Below are positions 23,566-36,983 of a DNA stretch of 64,000 bases, one piece after another. Numbering within the stretch: the stretch's first letter is position 1; the number at the start of each line of letters is the position of its first letter. The translations under genes were made by a program, and so were the position numbers. The stretch is from Sipunculus nudus (Eukaryota; Annelida; Sipuncula; Golfingiida; Sipunculidae). The notes under the pieces were generated by a model. That model was not told where the DNA came from, made no database searches, and saw only the letters and a list, made by a program, of their open reading frames with translations. The stretch spans positions 62,769,453-62,833,452 of the forward strand of contig CM049311.1 of NCBI GenBank assembly GCA_026874595.1. Reading direction: 5' to 3'.

Positions 23566-24368
23566 TATTTATGAAAATGCATGATGTAATATGTGGTAAA
23601 CAGTGTCACTTGGACTGACTGTGTATATGTCAGAGACGAGATTAAAATCAAGGGCAGTTATCTTGTAACACAGTCTACATAAATATTGAAGCTTCACAAA
23701 ATCCCTCACAAAACATTAAAAAAAAGATCAGAAGAATATTATATACATTAGAAGAAAAGACTGAATAAGACAAAGAAATATTCACATGCATACATCCGTG
23801 TATCCACCTTTACCTATTCTAATATGATGTTTAATTACCAAAATAAGGAATATTGTATCAAAGTCCATCATAAATACTGATACCCTGCATATTTTGTACC
23901 ATAGGTGTACATGTTTTGACTGTTGAGTGTTGAATACCTGGGTGAAAAGAAACATTTAAACTAGATCAACCAACTAATTTGTTTTGTTCGTCCTGTAAGA
24001 ATTATCAAATAGGATGATTGTTATAAATATTAATGTGTAATATACTCTTTAAATAGTGAAGTAATATCTATCTAGACTAATCAATCTATCTATCTATTTA
24101 TCTATCTATATGATTGATTCAATATGCAAGTGGATGACTTTTTTCCCCCCAGATTTGCTCTTCATTATATCTCATAAGTGTGCTTTACAAATTATTTTTT
24201 TTGGTATAAATTATTAGTGGTTTTTACAAAGTTCTCCAAGGTTGTTGGGAACACTGGGAAAAAAATAAAGATTAATTAATTTTTAACAAATAATTGGTTT
24301 GATATGGATGCTGCAGACCACATGAAACACATCAAAGGTGCAAGTAATAATCAAATACCTATTTAATA

Positions 24369-24742
24369 ATTCCATTTCCAAAATTAATGTTAATTATTAC
24401 ATTTATGATTATTACATTACTGTTAAAATTAATGTTAATTATTACATTAATATTATAATATTCTGTAAATATTAATAAATATATTACCTGTGAACTATAC
24501 ATAACCATATTAATAAAAAAAAATATATTATAAAAAAATTTCCATTTCCAAAATTAATGTTAATTATTACATTAATAATATAATATTCTGTAAATATTAA
24601 TAAATATATTACTTGTGATCTAACCATATAATTAAAAAAAAATATAAACAAAATTCCTTTTCCAAAATTAATGTTAATTATTACATTAATAATATAATAT
24701 TCTGTAAATATTAATAAATATATATTACTTGTGAACTATAAA
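24369..24742 (+). repeat. AT-rich tandem array, about 120 bp, roughly three units
   Basis: The block CCAAAATTAATGTTAATTAT followed by TATTCTGTAAATATTAATAA repeats near 24376 (partly rearranged), 24548 and 24661, with an A-rich linker between units. It lies inside element P2, so it expanded in or with the element. Confidence 0.75.
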
Positions 24743-24844
24743 TAATCAATCATTGTTGAAATATTGAAAATCTGACTGAAAACATCTTTCATATGTCAGT
24801 TATAATGCATAATATATTTGGAAATCAGATCAGATCACTTTTTT

Positions 24845-25135
24845 AATCTCGCCTAGACAGATTTTAAACTCGCCTAAGTGATATCAGGCAGATTTTAAAC
24901 TTGCCTGGATGATACCAGACAAATTTTAAACTCACCTAGGTGAGATTAAAATCCTGGCCTGCTCCATGATGGATTTTAATCTCGCCTAGGCGAGATTGCA
25001 ATTGTGATCTCGTCTAGGTGAGTTTAAAATCTGTCTAGGCAAGATCACAATCGCAATCTTGTCTAGGCGAGATCACAATTCCAATCTCGTATAGGCGAAT
25101 TTAAAATCCGCCTGGATTTCAATCTCGTCTCTGAC
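24845..25135. repeat. Subterminal palindromic array of P2
   Basis: About eight variants of the 8-10 bp palindrome (CGCCTAGGCG and relatives) alternate with TTTTAAACTC or its inverse. One 20-base stretch, AATCTCGCCTAGGCGAGATT, is a perfect palindrome. Such arrays are typical of subterminal transposase-binding regions; the role here is inference. Confidence 0.75.
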
Positions 25136-25140
25136 ATATA

Positions 25141-25829
25141 CATGATTATTTGGGAGTGTCTTGTTTACATAACAGTGATTCCCATGGAAGGCTTTTCTGT
25201 CACTTCTTTCCTCTGAAACAAAAGCAACACCAGACAGCTGCAGCTGACAAGTAAACAGCAGTATGATATAGCGCATGACATCAGCTTGTCAAATGACAGT
25301 ATCACATGACATATTGGCGTCGCAGGGTAATTAGATGCTGATTGCATATGGCACCATCTGTTTTGATGCGATTCTTATGGTTGATTGTTGTTTCTTACTC
25401 AAAGAGACTTTTGTCTTTTTTATTTCATTTTTACACATCTGTCATAATTTCTTGATGATAAGATCAAAGATAAAAAGGATGATTGCTTTAATCTAATTAG
25501 TAAAGCTAACAGCAGCACTCACTGTCCCACTGTTTTCACAGTTTGTTATCCACAACAGGTGTCCCCTTTCACTGAAGTAGAAATAAATACAGCTTATTTT
25601 TGTTTCAGCTTCCTTCCAGTTTGCCAAATGTACACAAAAAACACATCATTTCTCTATCAGGTACTGTACGATATATTTGTTTTAGTTAGTTTTCCCACAC
25701 ATTTGTTAATCATTTCTGCTGAAATAATAGTTTCTGCAGATTGGCTGTTTGTATCAATTGGTTTTTGATTGGTTATTAGCATTGCAGCTAACATTGTAGA
25801 AAACAGGATAACCTGTCCATATTTGTAAC
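25141..25829. other. Unique DNA, no gene recognised
   Basis: Short frames only. No motif supports coding. Confidence 0.3.
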
Positions 25830-26165
25830 TAACATATGAAATCTGATAGGCCTTTGGTAATGTAGCCAGCCTTATATAAATCTAATTGGATTTTGGTAAT
25901 ATAGCCTGATATAAAGTCTGATAAAATTTTGGTGTTGTAGCCAGCCTTATATAAATCTAATTGGATTTTGGTAATATAGCCTGATATAAAGTCTGATTGG
26001 ATTTTGGTGCTGTAGCCAGCTGATATAAAATCTAATTGGATTTTGGTATTTAAGCCAGCCTGGTATAAAGTCTGTTTGGATTTTGGTAATGTAAGTAGAC
26101 TGATATAAAATCTAATTGGATTTTGGTAATGTAGCAAGCCTAATTTAAAATCTTATTGACTGTTG
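25830..26165. repeat. Minisatellite, about 38 bp unit, roughly nine units
   Basis: The unit resembles GGATTTTGGTAATGTAGCC plus AGCCTGATATAAAATCTAATT. The unit period leaves the minus strand open for 102 residues with a periodic peptide (TKIQLDFIS-like phrases). This is a by-product of the repeat; I see no start context, splice site or domain to support a gene. Confidence 0.85.
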
Positions 26166-26169
26166 GTTT

Positions 26170-29100
26170 TGTTCTACCTTTAATGACCTTGACCTCATGT
26201 AATGATTAATGTCATGCTGTGTCAAGCATTATGTGTACTAATACTGTCAGGTTGTAACTCAGACCTACTGATATATTTTTCTGTCACATTACTTTATTAT
26301 TTCTTACCTGATCAATAAATCCCGCAAATTAATTCACCCATATCCCCTTTGCTCCGTATGTGTTTACACTGACTAGATTGTGACCAACCTGATATTTAGC
26401 AGGTAATGGTGAAATTGACCACAGGGTCATAGGGTCAACTTGCTGCATGCTTGCTTATATTTCTCCTCTATCAGCAAATTAGGAATCCCTCCAGTAATGA
26501 ATACCCCAAAAGCACCTCCCACACTATAGGGTGTTGTGTACATGAGCTGCTGATTGTGTTTACATGTGAAAATCAACTTCTCCTGAAATCTACTAAGTAT
26601 TTGCTGACATGACAGATACCTGAACTTGGGTATAAAGTTATCTAACTGCTCTAACCTATAGCTTGCAAAAAAAGTTGAATTTTAGTCAATCTTTTCCTTA
26701 TTGAAACCATGAATAAGTATAATATTGTTATATCCTTCATCAGTAAATTTAAAAAAACAGGAGGACATACATGAGGATATACATGGTGATCTGTATATAT
26801 GTGTGTGTGTGTGTATGTGTGTGTGCCCACAATATATAACAAATGGTAAACTGTAGCAGCAATAGCAGTAATGAAGCACCTGTTACTGACTGAAAGCTTC
26901 GCCTTAGTGTTCTTAGTCCGAGGGCTTTTGGTTCATTTCAAATTGGTTACTTATGTATATCTCAGAATAAATAACAAGTCCGCACCATGACACCACCTGA
27001 TAATAACTGGTGTCTTCTCACTATAACAGTACAGATCTAATACTTAAATGACACAGACATTGGGTAATCCTCAGATTACAGAAGTTGGTCCAGGGTGCCT
27101 ACATACAGCATACTGTGTGTTTATCATATCATGATAAGTGCTCTTGTCAGGATTAGTCAGACATAAGCACACCTGTCATATGATGAGTGTACTATCCCCA
27201 TCCATCCCCCCCCCCCCTCTCATGTGGTTATGATGTAATGTGACAACCTGATTAGGTTGATTTATGAGAAACCTTGGCCAGAGTACAATGGCCCAAGCTT
27301 CAGCTTGGATCAGCTGTACTGGTCATACCAGTGTTGATGCGTCCATCCATGCAACAGCTGAACTGCTACACATCTGAGTATGTCATAATTTTTTTCCTGT
27401 TTACTTTATATCAATTTATGATTTATGATCAATATAGTCAACCATCCATGCAGGATTAATGCTCGTGAATTTTTATTATCATGTTTGATGACTGATTTAA
27501 AGTTTTAATTAATTTTGAAATTTAAATCAAATTTAACATTAAATAATTAATGTAATGCAGTAATCAACTGCATATAGATGATAAGAATTTTTTACATGCT
27601 AAGGAAGTTAATCTTAGTCATGAGAGATTGTTCTGATTTAATTAATTTTATTAGATATTTTGTTTTTAGATATTTGGTTTTTAGTAATTAGTCATCCATG
27701 CAACATGCAGATACTAATCAGTATACTTTTGAGTAGGAATGTATGGGAAATATTAATATTAGTCCTTGCTTTAAGGGTCCAAGTTTCCAATCAGCATCAG
27801 AATGTGCTTTTGAAAGATCTGATCACATTATCCTAATGTCTTATTTCTAAGTATACCATGTTATTATAATTTGTTTTATTGAACAGTCCTATCAATTTTA
27901 AGTATCCGTGCAGTATAATTAGATTTGCTGTGTTGTTGTCTCAGCAAGCGTTTCTTTGCACCTGGTGAAAATTAATTATTCAAGTGTCACCTGTATAATT
28001 CATTTTATTTGAATAGACACTTTCACATATTCTGATAGTGTATTATATATAAAAATTAACTTTATTAATAGTCAGTATTTGTGGTTATTAACTCACAATT
28101 TTAGTTGAATTCTTGTAATATTATACACCTTAAGCAAATGAAACAAAGTATTGGTCAGCATGCAGTGTTAAGTGGTATGATAGGTGAAAATATTTTAAAT
28201 TTCATTTATTTATTGGGGGGGGGGTTATTATGAATAATTACATGAGATGGTAAAATGCTCCATAAAGGTTGTTTATCATTGTGAATAATTTGTATTTGAT
28301 TTTAATATGTGACCATATTGAAAACCTGATAAATGGGACCAATCTCATGCTATAGGATGGAATAATTTTAATCTAAAATCATATATGAAATAACTTTGAT
28401 ATAAACTACATGAATATAACCACAGCACTGTGAGCGCATTGTCAAGATGACATATGTTGTCCTGAGCAGAGTCATTAATACATATTACATGTAGGATGGA
28501 GTATGCTTTTATGACCTGGAAAAATTCATGGAGTGTGATCGGCCTTTTCATGTCATCAGGTCAGAATTTATCATGCTATGAAACCACAGATAGTTGACAT
28601 GCCAGGCTCAGAATTCATGGCTGGGTTGAGTAACTCTGGCTAGTTGTTATGACAATGCTCACAGTGAGGTCGTTGTTTGTGAGACAACCCTGCATGCCTT
28701 TGATTGTTCTGCTGTATATTAGAGGCAGAACAGGGTCACATTGGTTCTGGACTCTTTAATATGTCTTATTAACAAGACCTCAGGGTGTTCAGTTTTCTAC
28801 CTATATTTTTTGACCAATGACACTACAACTCAGGTATGATAACCCTCATTGTTGTTGTTTTGTATTATATTTAATATCTTATAAAAACTGTTATATTTCT
28901 TTTGTGTTATAATGTTCCTTATATTGAAGATTGAACCAAATAAGGATGATTTACTTGTCTGATTGCTTCTCTTTGCCATACCTTTACTTCTCAGAAATGT
29001 AAAATTTAATTGAAATTGACTTTTTTAAAATCCAATAAGATTTAAACATGCTTATGATAGAAGTATCTTAGGGATCAATCTTCAGACATATTACAGAAAT

Positions 29101-29800
29101 GCTAATTATAGATTTTCAGTCTTGATTTATGCAAAAGTCAGTAGTTACGCTTGCTCTAGATAACAATATGGTGACATATTATACCAAATTTAGCATGATG
29201 AGGGTACATACTGGTAACGGCAAATCTAATAATGCTGTCATATGCAGGGGATGGGTTGGATTTCATTTTTGTGTGACAAGCTTGAAGCTATTTGCTTAGT
29301 AGTCATTTTGAACCATTATGGTTCAAGATGTCACAATATCAGTTGAAGTGTCTTGAGTCACTCTTGACCAGACCATTTATACCTTGCAAAAAGTCAATTC
29401 CATCACCAGATACTGGTATCACATCCTTTTATTAAGAAGTAAAATGTAATCAGAATTTACTCCAGCCTGTTCGCCAGTTTCAGTGTAGGTTTAACTTACT
29501 GCTGGTGTTTGCAATTAGATAATCTGCCAAGGAGGTTGTGTTTTCATCTTTGTTTGTAGTTTTGAACTTTTTTTTAATTTCCTGTTTGCTGGATGAAAAA
29601 AAAACCCAGCAGAATACCTAAATGTTTTTATTTCTTTTCATACCAGGAAACACTTGATTCATTATTTTGAGATGTTACAAAGACAGTTATGGACCCAGAG
29701 TATTTTTTCACTGTATTTTATCCATCTTTTTCTTATATATTTGTCGCACCACACAGATGAGCCACATGTTAAGGATATATGTCATATATTTAAATTAACA
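26170..29800. other. Unique AT-rich DNA with a (TG)n tract
   Basis: Apart from the TG/TATG tract at about 26796-26825 and short poly-C or poly-G runs (about 27210 and 28217), I see no repeat boundary, exon or RNA in these 3.6 kb. Open frames are short and motif-free. Confidence 0.35.
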
Positions 29801-29819
29801 TAATTTTGATAAATCACAA

Positions 29820-30960
29820 CAATAGATGCCCAAGAACTCAACATATCTGTAAGACATAGCATAAGACGCCCAAAAAATATAATATAAGTGAGGCATAAGA
29901 TGGTACACCCAAATAATATAACATCAGTACTTTTTGTCGGTAAAAGTGTACCACAATTACAGCATTGGTAAGGCATAACATAGTGTATAATATTTCTATA
30001 ACAAACATTGTTAATGCTAAACACATTGTAACCTGATATCACAACATCAGTGAGGCATAATTAACTTATGATACACAAATCACACAACTGCAAAGCATAA
30101 CTAAGTGTACACAAATGATTTGACACACTTAAGTTGTACCAAAAGTATGCCTGAGTATAATTATATATATCAGGCTTACTGTAACTTAGTTTGCCCAAAA
30201 TACATCATTTAGGTATAACATAGAATGCCCAAATAACACATCATCGTTTAGATAAAATGGCATGTCCAATTCACACAGCATTGGTTTGTCTACAACGTAT
30301 GGCATGTTCAAATTATACAGTTTCTGTAAGGCCTGACATTGGATCCCCAAATAACATAATGTTTATAAATCATAATTATGGGATGCCCAAGAACACAGTG
30401 TCCACAAGGCATAACATAAGATGCCCAACTAATACAACAGTGGTACTAAAGTGAATGTGTACCTAAGTCATACAACAATGGTAGGGCATAACATGGTATA
30501 TATTCCAAAATGACATAACATTGATAATTAATTAAGGTAAAACATAGTGTGCCCATATCACACAACAGTAGTTAAGGTAAACATGATAAAGAATGCTCAA
30601 ATAATGTAAACTGATAAAATATAACATGGGATGCCCCAAAACATGACACCTGCAAGACATACCATAAAATGCTCAAATAACACATCTGTAAGGCAGATTG
30701 CATTGTAGGCCAAATTAACCTGACAACAATAAGGCATATGGTAACACAGGATACCCAAAATAATATCAGCAATCTATTACCTTTGCTAAATGGTTAATCA
30801 CAGTATGCCCAAATAACACATCTTTAAGGTATATATAAACCTTATACTGAATGTTGAAACTTGGTTAAACCCATATGAGACAATATGTGAAATACCTGAT
30901 GGAATCAGAATGGTTTAACAGAGCATACCTAAGTGAAACAATATCTGTAACTCTTAACAC
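29820..30960. repeat. Degenerate tandem repeat, about 1.1 kb
   Basis: Variants of GGCATAACATAGGATGCCCA followed by AATAACACAACATC recur at irregular spacing of roughly 45-65 bp through the whole interval, on one strand and one orientation. Units are heavily mutated and vary in length, which indicates an old array. Apparent ORFs on both strands follow the repeat and are not genes. Confidence 0.7.
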
Positions 30961-31435
30961 ATGCAGAAAATTTAATCACTGAAATTGGTACATAATATTT
31001 CCACATTTCTTTCTCATCATCATTTCTTGGTTTTATAAAATATTTCTCAATTTTGCAGAAGTGGATAGAAGGACAGACAGATGGTGAAGATTGAGCAAGT
31101 CATACTTTCGTCTGTTATTAGGTAAAGTATAAAGTATAACATCAACGCATACAATAACTAGAAACTTGCTTTATAAATAATTCAAGGCTCATCCATGTGG
31201 GGGGGGGGGGGGTTCCTGATGTAGGATTCTCACCAAACCCTTATTTGCTTTCACTTATATGACCTGTATTTTCAGGTTCATTTGTGTATCAGTGATTGTA
31301 CATCAGTGAATATTCCTTGATGATGTTCCTGAATCCAAATCATGTGCCAGATCAACACCAAAATCTAATTGATTCCTCGGTGGCCCATTCCCAGAAGATT
31401 TCATAAGATTCCATTAATGATTGCATGAGTTTTGT

Positions 31436-31500
31436 TGTGTACAAACACACACACACACAAACACATGAACGGGGGTGAAGGCATACCCTCCTGGCAGAGG
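31436..31500 (+). repeat. Retroelement-type 3' tail, copy c with (CA)n
   Basis: A CA-rich run is followed by GGGGGTGAAGGCATACCCTC and CTGGCAGAGG, where CCTC and GAGG can pair. This matches the tail at 17014-17077. Confidence 0.45.
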
Positions 31501-31669
31501 CAACGAGAAAGTAGTCACAGTACACCAACTCCATGGTTGGATCATAGGTGAGCACTGCTGCCTAGAAAAAAGGTTGGCCCCAATACCAGTGAATGGGTTT
31601 GCACTGGGTCAGGCATTATCAGATTGCTCTGTATCACACTGGTTATAAAACATGTTAGTGATCAAGATT

Positions 31670-31830
31670 ACTTCCTTTGGCGTTACCCTAACCCTCCAAT
31701 TTAATCAAAATCGGTTAAAATTTTTTGAGTAAAATTGCTGACACACAAACCAGCCCACTCAATCAACCAACTAACAAAGTAACCATCTGACCAATAATGG
31801 TAAAAACATTATACATCCTGCGGGAGATGA
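31670..31830 (+). repeat. Retroelement-type 3' tail, copy d
   Basis: TCCTTTGGCGTTACCCTAAC, AATCAAAATCGGTTAAAATT, TTTTTGAGTAAAATTGCTGA and a run of short CCAA(C) units, then GTAAAAACATTATACATCCT. It is the best preserved member of this small family in the window. Confidence 0.5.
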
Positions 31831-32784
31831 ATCAAATCACTTGGGTTTTCTGTCCAAATGTGCCATAAATCATCACATATTAGTGGGGATGGAACAGGAC
31901 ACCCAGCAGACTGTTTTTATGTTTACACCAATATACATAACTGTAAATTGGATGTATTTTACAGCATCCTGTTTGAATTATCTGATCCGGCTATTTGCTA
32001 GAAATAAAACATCATGAAATCTGCTGGTACCAGTTGTAACAAACTTTATATTTTTTATTGCATTATCATGAGTTGAGCTTCCTTCAGATTAAGTTCTCTT
32101 GTATTACAGCTTTTCCATCATGAAACTCTAGTTAATATACTCATTTCAGATTTATCTGAAACAAGTCCTGTCTGCTAAATTGGGCAATGGAATGAGTGTT
32201 CATACTATAACAAGTGTCTTATGTATAATACAGTGTCAGTATTATGGCAGAAGCAAAGCAATTGGTTATTTTTATTGTAATTTTATCTTATGTGCTTTAC
32301 CCATTAATGACATCAGATATCTTTGTAAATAAAAATATAATGACAATACAGGAAAACAAGAACATTATGCCTTACTTAAGTGTTTTATTGCTTTCCTGTG
32401 CTGAAGATAGAAGGTCAGCTCTTTCATACAAAGCCTTCAGTTTAAACTCACTAAAATCATCTAAGCTATGGAGTAATGTTGTCAATTTGTTTTGCCATAT
32501 ATTCACCATTTAAACTACTTTTGCTTTTCAAAATTCCCTGTGTGTGCGTCTAGTGAAGCCAACTCTGCCCATGATTTTTACCTTTAAGTGACAATTAAGA
32601 GTCAACACCCTCATTTGTCAAAATTTCTTGCTCAAATTCAGTTCAATATAACACAAATTATACAATGCAGTGAATGTAGTTATAACCTAGCTTGAAGCTT
32701 TTCAGATCTAAAAAATCTAAATATGATTTCAAAGACATGTTTTCAGGTGAGTCACAAAGGTTTCTAGTACAAGTACATGAACAA
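31831..32784. other. Unique AT-rich DNA, no gene recognised
   Basis: An 89-residue plus-strand frame (32244-32513) has a hydrophobic start but no signal-peptide cleavage pattern, domain or splice context that I trust. Confidence 0.3.
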
Positions 32785-33644
32785 CTAGAATACAGGTAGT
32801 GGACAAGCGACTACATGTACCCGCCAAAAGAGTAGGACGGGTGAAGTGAGGCATGGATTGAGTGGCAAGGGAAAATAGAGTGAGGTGTGTTGCATATCAG
32901 GATGAATGTCTGCAGTCAAAATGTATATGTAGGTGGCACCACCTGCAACAAAATCCAGATAGCTATCCAAGTTGTATACATATACAAAATTGTAGGCAGA
33001 TAAGACAAACCACTGCTTGTGATTTTATCCACAGTTGACAAACAGAAGGACGCTGTGCAAAAATAATTGCAGATGGCTCCACCAATTTTGTGTATGATAA
33101 AGAGCTACGTGAGATCAATACACATGCAAAATTTTCAGGGGGATACGTCAAACGAGTCTTGAGATATTAGCATGGATGTCTGCAGCGTAAACATTAAAGT
33201 AGGTGGTGCCACCTGCCACATAATTCAGGAAGCTACCCAGATGTATATACATGCAAAATTTTTGGCAGATGAGTCCAACTACTGCCATGATATGAGTGAT
33301 TTTATCCCAGGGCAACAAACAGATGGAGGCTGTGCAAAAATGATTGCAGGTGGCGTCACCAGTTTTGTGTATGATAAAGAGCTATGTTAGATCTATACAC
33401 ATGCAACATTTCAGGCCGATATGTCAAACAAGTCCTGAGATATAAGCCTGTTCGTCTGCAGCCTGAACATGAATGTAGGTGGTGCAACCTGTCATAAAAT
33501 CAAGAAAGCTATTCAGAATGTATACAAATGCAAAATTTCAGGTGGACAAGTCCAACCACTGCAGAGGTATGAGTGATTTTATTCCAAGGGAGATGAACAG
33601 ATGGACAATGTGCAAAAATGGTTGCAGGTAGCGCCACCATTTTT
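32785..33644 (-). mobile_element. F3 element copy C, minus strand, truncated by F1
   Basis: Read on the minus strand, the 3' end is CTAG (32785-32788), preceded by the stem-loop region and by TTTTGGCGGGTACA (32816-32829). The latter is the exact inverse of the 5' end of copy A (14 of 14). Three monomers of about 280 bp follow. The copy stops at a T-tract at 33644 where F1 begins. I could not find the rest of this F3 beyond the F1/F2 block, so it is truncated or rearranged. Confidence 0.75.
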
Positions 33645-34342
33645 AGCTCAGCTGACTAATAGTCATCTGAGCTATATTCGTGGTCCATTGTCCCTCATCC
33701 GTCTTTCTTTCCATCTGTCCGTCTGTCCGCCGGCCATAGATGTGGCATGTTTAAAACTGTAAAACCTAGGAATCCAAAATTCGGCATAATGTTAGATATC
33801 CCCAAGATCTCCTACCAAGCCGAAAATTGGGTCTTTGCAACTTGGTTCCTTTGAGAAATTAAGGAAAAACTTCAATTTTATTAAAAACCTATTTTCACAC
33901 TTCAGGACTGCCTAATATCAAAACCACTCATCTGTTTTTCCTCATATTTGCCATACATATTCCACTATATAGTTCCTATGAACATGCCAGAAATTAGGTC
34001 TGTATTGTATAATTTATGGGCTCAAACATAATGCATTTTGTAAATAATCAGGAAAGATATTTGATCACTTAACACAAAACTTGTTAAGACTAAGGACTTT
34101 TTTCCAGTAATATAACTATAATTAATCAAAATTAAATTGTATATCCAAAATTAGATCAAAATCTTTTAAATTTTTTAAAATATTAGCAAAAAATAAAAAA
34201 ATTGTACCTTAAATTTTGCCCAACTTTGGTCACGGCACATTTTTTACTGTAAGTACTGTGGATTTAATTTTCACAGTATTCCACATAAGGATTTGATCTG
34301 TTAAAATAAAAGCTGAAAAATTAGGCTAGTTATTGAATTTTT
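33645..34342 (+). mobile_element. F1 copy 2a, single-monomer fragment
   Basis: It starts with the F1 hairpin (33645-33673) and a CCGT-type tract, then one monomer. It ends with a segment (ACATAAGGATTTGATC) resembling the end of the second F1 monomer. A second F1 hairpin head follows immediately at 34343. It may be a truncated element beside copy 2b, or the first unit of a three-monomer element. Confidence 0.7.
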
Positions 34343-36983
34343 AGCTCAGATGACTTATAGTCAGCTGAGCTATAGTCATGGTCCATTGTCTGTCGTCCTT
34401 CCATCTGTCTGTCCGTCCGTCCGTCCGACCCGCCATCCAGGGGTCCAGATGTCCGTCTGTAAGACTGGCATGTTTGGACACCATTGGACCTACGAATCTG
34501 AAATTCGGCATACAGTTTGATGTCACAAAAATCTCCTACCATGCTGAAAATTTAGTCAATAGGACTTCATTCCTTCGAGATATTAAGGAAAAACATCAAT
34601 TTTTTATTAGAAATCTATTTTCACACTTCAGGACTGCCTAATATCAAAACCACTCATCTGGTTTTCTTCATATTTACCATAAATATTCCTTTATATAGTT
34701 CCTATGTACATGCCAGAAATTAAGTCAGTATTATTTAATTTAAAAAAGTTATGGGCCCAAACAAAATGGACTTTGTAAAAAAATCAGGAAAGATATTTGG
34801 TCACTTAAGACCAAATGTGTTGAAGGTAGGGACTTTTTTTCAGTAATACAACTTTAATTAATAAAAAATTAATTGTATACCAAAAGTTAGATCAAAATCT
34901 GTTAAATTTTTTTAAATATTGGCAAAAATATAAAATTGGTACCTTAAATTTTGCCCAACTTTGACCATGGCACGTTTTTTTCCTGTAACTGCTGTGGATT
35001 TAATTTTCAAAGCATGTTTTTGTTACCATTTCAACTGTTAACACCAAAAATTTAAAACCAGTTGATCAAAAACTGTAGATTTTATACAAGTTTCCATGCA
35101 CCATGTCGCATATTGTTTACATCAAGCTAGTGTTATGCAGTTTGCTAGAGCTCAGCTCCCCAGCTTCAGCTCTAAGTTCCTTAAATTTGGCATACAGTTA
35201 GATGTCTCCAAAATCCCCTACCATGCCAAGAATATGATCACTAGGACTTCATTCCTTTGAGATATTAATGAAAAACTTCATTTTTCCATTAAAACCCCAT
35301 TGTTATACTATAAATCTGCCTAATATCAAAACCACTGATCTGACTTTGATCATATATGATATACATATTTTTCTGTACATTCACTATGCACATGCCAGAA
35401 ATGATGTCAGTATTGCGTAATTGTTTTAAGTTATGGGCCCAAACATAATGCACTTTTAAAAAAATCAAGAAATATATTTACTCCCTTAACAAGAGGATTG
35501 CTGAAGCTAGAGATTTTTTGTCAGGGATGTAACATTATTTAATCAAGATTCAATTGAATACCCAAAATTAGTTCTGAATTTTTCAAATTTTATAAGTTAT
35601 AAGTATAAATATAAAATTAGTACCTTAAATTTTGCCCAACTTTGACCATTGCATTTTTGTGTCCTGAGAGCACTGTTGATATAATTTTCATATCATGCAC
35701 ACATAAGGATTTCATCTTTGTAGTTTAGAAAGCTGAAAGAAATTTGCCAAATATTGTAGCTTTTATTAATGTTTTTATGAGACCATGTCAGACCCAGGCT
35801 CAATCAAGCCCCTCTTCTGTCACCTGTATGTTGACCTTGTTGACCTTTCATCAGATTATGCACGCTTGAGGCGAGGCATACACTGGGGCAGCCAGGCAGC
35901 TAATGCCCAGCCACAGTTGATCCAGGTGTCCAACCCAACTCATCTAGTAGTTGTTTTGAAGAACAACATAACAACAAACAATAAATTAATAATTTTTTAT
36001 TGGTTTTTAATAACAAATTAAAGAAAAATTAATAGAAAAGGAATTTGTTAGTTGATGAGTAACAGAAAATTAACTTGCAGTTACTGATGATGTAAGAATC
36101 TTGTATGGATGGATTGAATGTCAATGTCAGTGTTATTCCAAATAACACAATGCAGTCACCTATGGTATTTTTTAGTTAAATGTTAATGGTAAAAAAAATA
36201 AATCATTTTATTCATTACTAATCATTAGGGATCATATGAAGGAAATTAATGATAGACAAAGATGCAGTTGATAATATTAATCTAAATTCCTACTGTGTCT
36301 AGTGTGTAGATTGATGTGAAAGCAGTCCAAATGAATATATTACATTTATTTTTTTTAATATAAATAAAAGCCATAAAACCAGGTACTTATGATCATTATT
36401 TAAATTTGTGAATTTTGTATATTCTGGATTCTCAACATCATTGTTTGGGTAAGACTGAATAAATACTAGACATGGTGCGAATGCTTTGCAAATGTACTTG
36501 AATACGAATATGAATATGTACTGCTTTAAAAAAATTTATTGCATAAGAATGGGAATTTAGGTAAAAATGAAAGTATTTGAATACCAGTGCAGATACTTTC
36601 AAAATGTATTCATGAATGCATTCATGAATATATTCTATATTATTTTAATTATTATTTCAGTTATATTTTATTTTTAATAAATCATATGATTTTTCATATT
36701 TTTTTTTTAATAAAAATTATATTGGCACAATATTTGTTATTAAATTTTAATAAATAGTTAAACTCTTTTATTATATGTGCTGCTTATAAGTTATATGGCC
36801 AAGTCATAATCTTTGTGACAATAGCACTCCATTTGTTAATAAAATAAATGAAATCAGTCCTCTTCCCTGTCTCCAAAGATACTTTCAAAATCATACATAA
36901 GCTAAACACCAACAACTCATAATAAAGGTTATATTTATTACCCCACAAAACCAGCATGTGACTCATTCCCAAGTCATATTTTT

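Larger units (their letters stand above)
23624..25140. mobile_element. Palindrome-rich TIR element P2, about 1.5 kb
   Basis: The left end (23624-23649, TATATGTCAGAGACGAGATT) is inverted at the right end (25115-25140) with 25 of 26 positions identical by eye. The right subterminal 300 bp is an array of palindromic modules around CTCGCCTAGGCGAG; the left lacks this array. The middle contains a (TCTA)n tract (about 24080-24110) and a tandem array (24369-24742). The outermost TATATGTCA is shared with element P1 at 10361, and both carry GATNNCNATNGCAATC-type palindromes, suggesting one superfamily. No transposase frame is seen. Confidence 0.7.
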
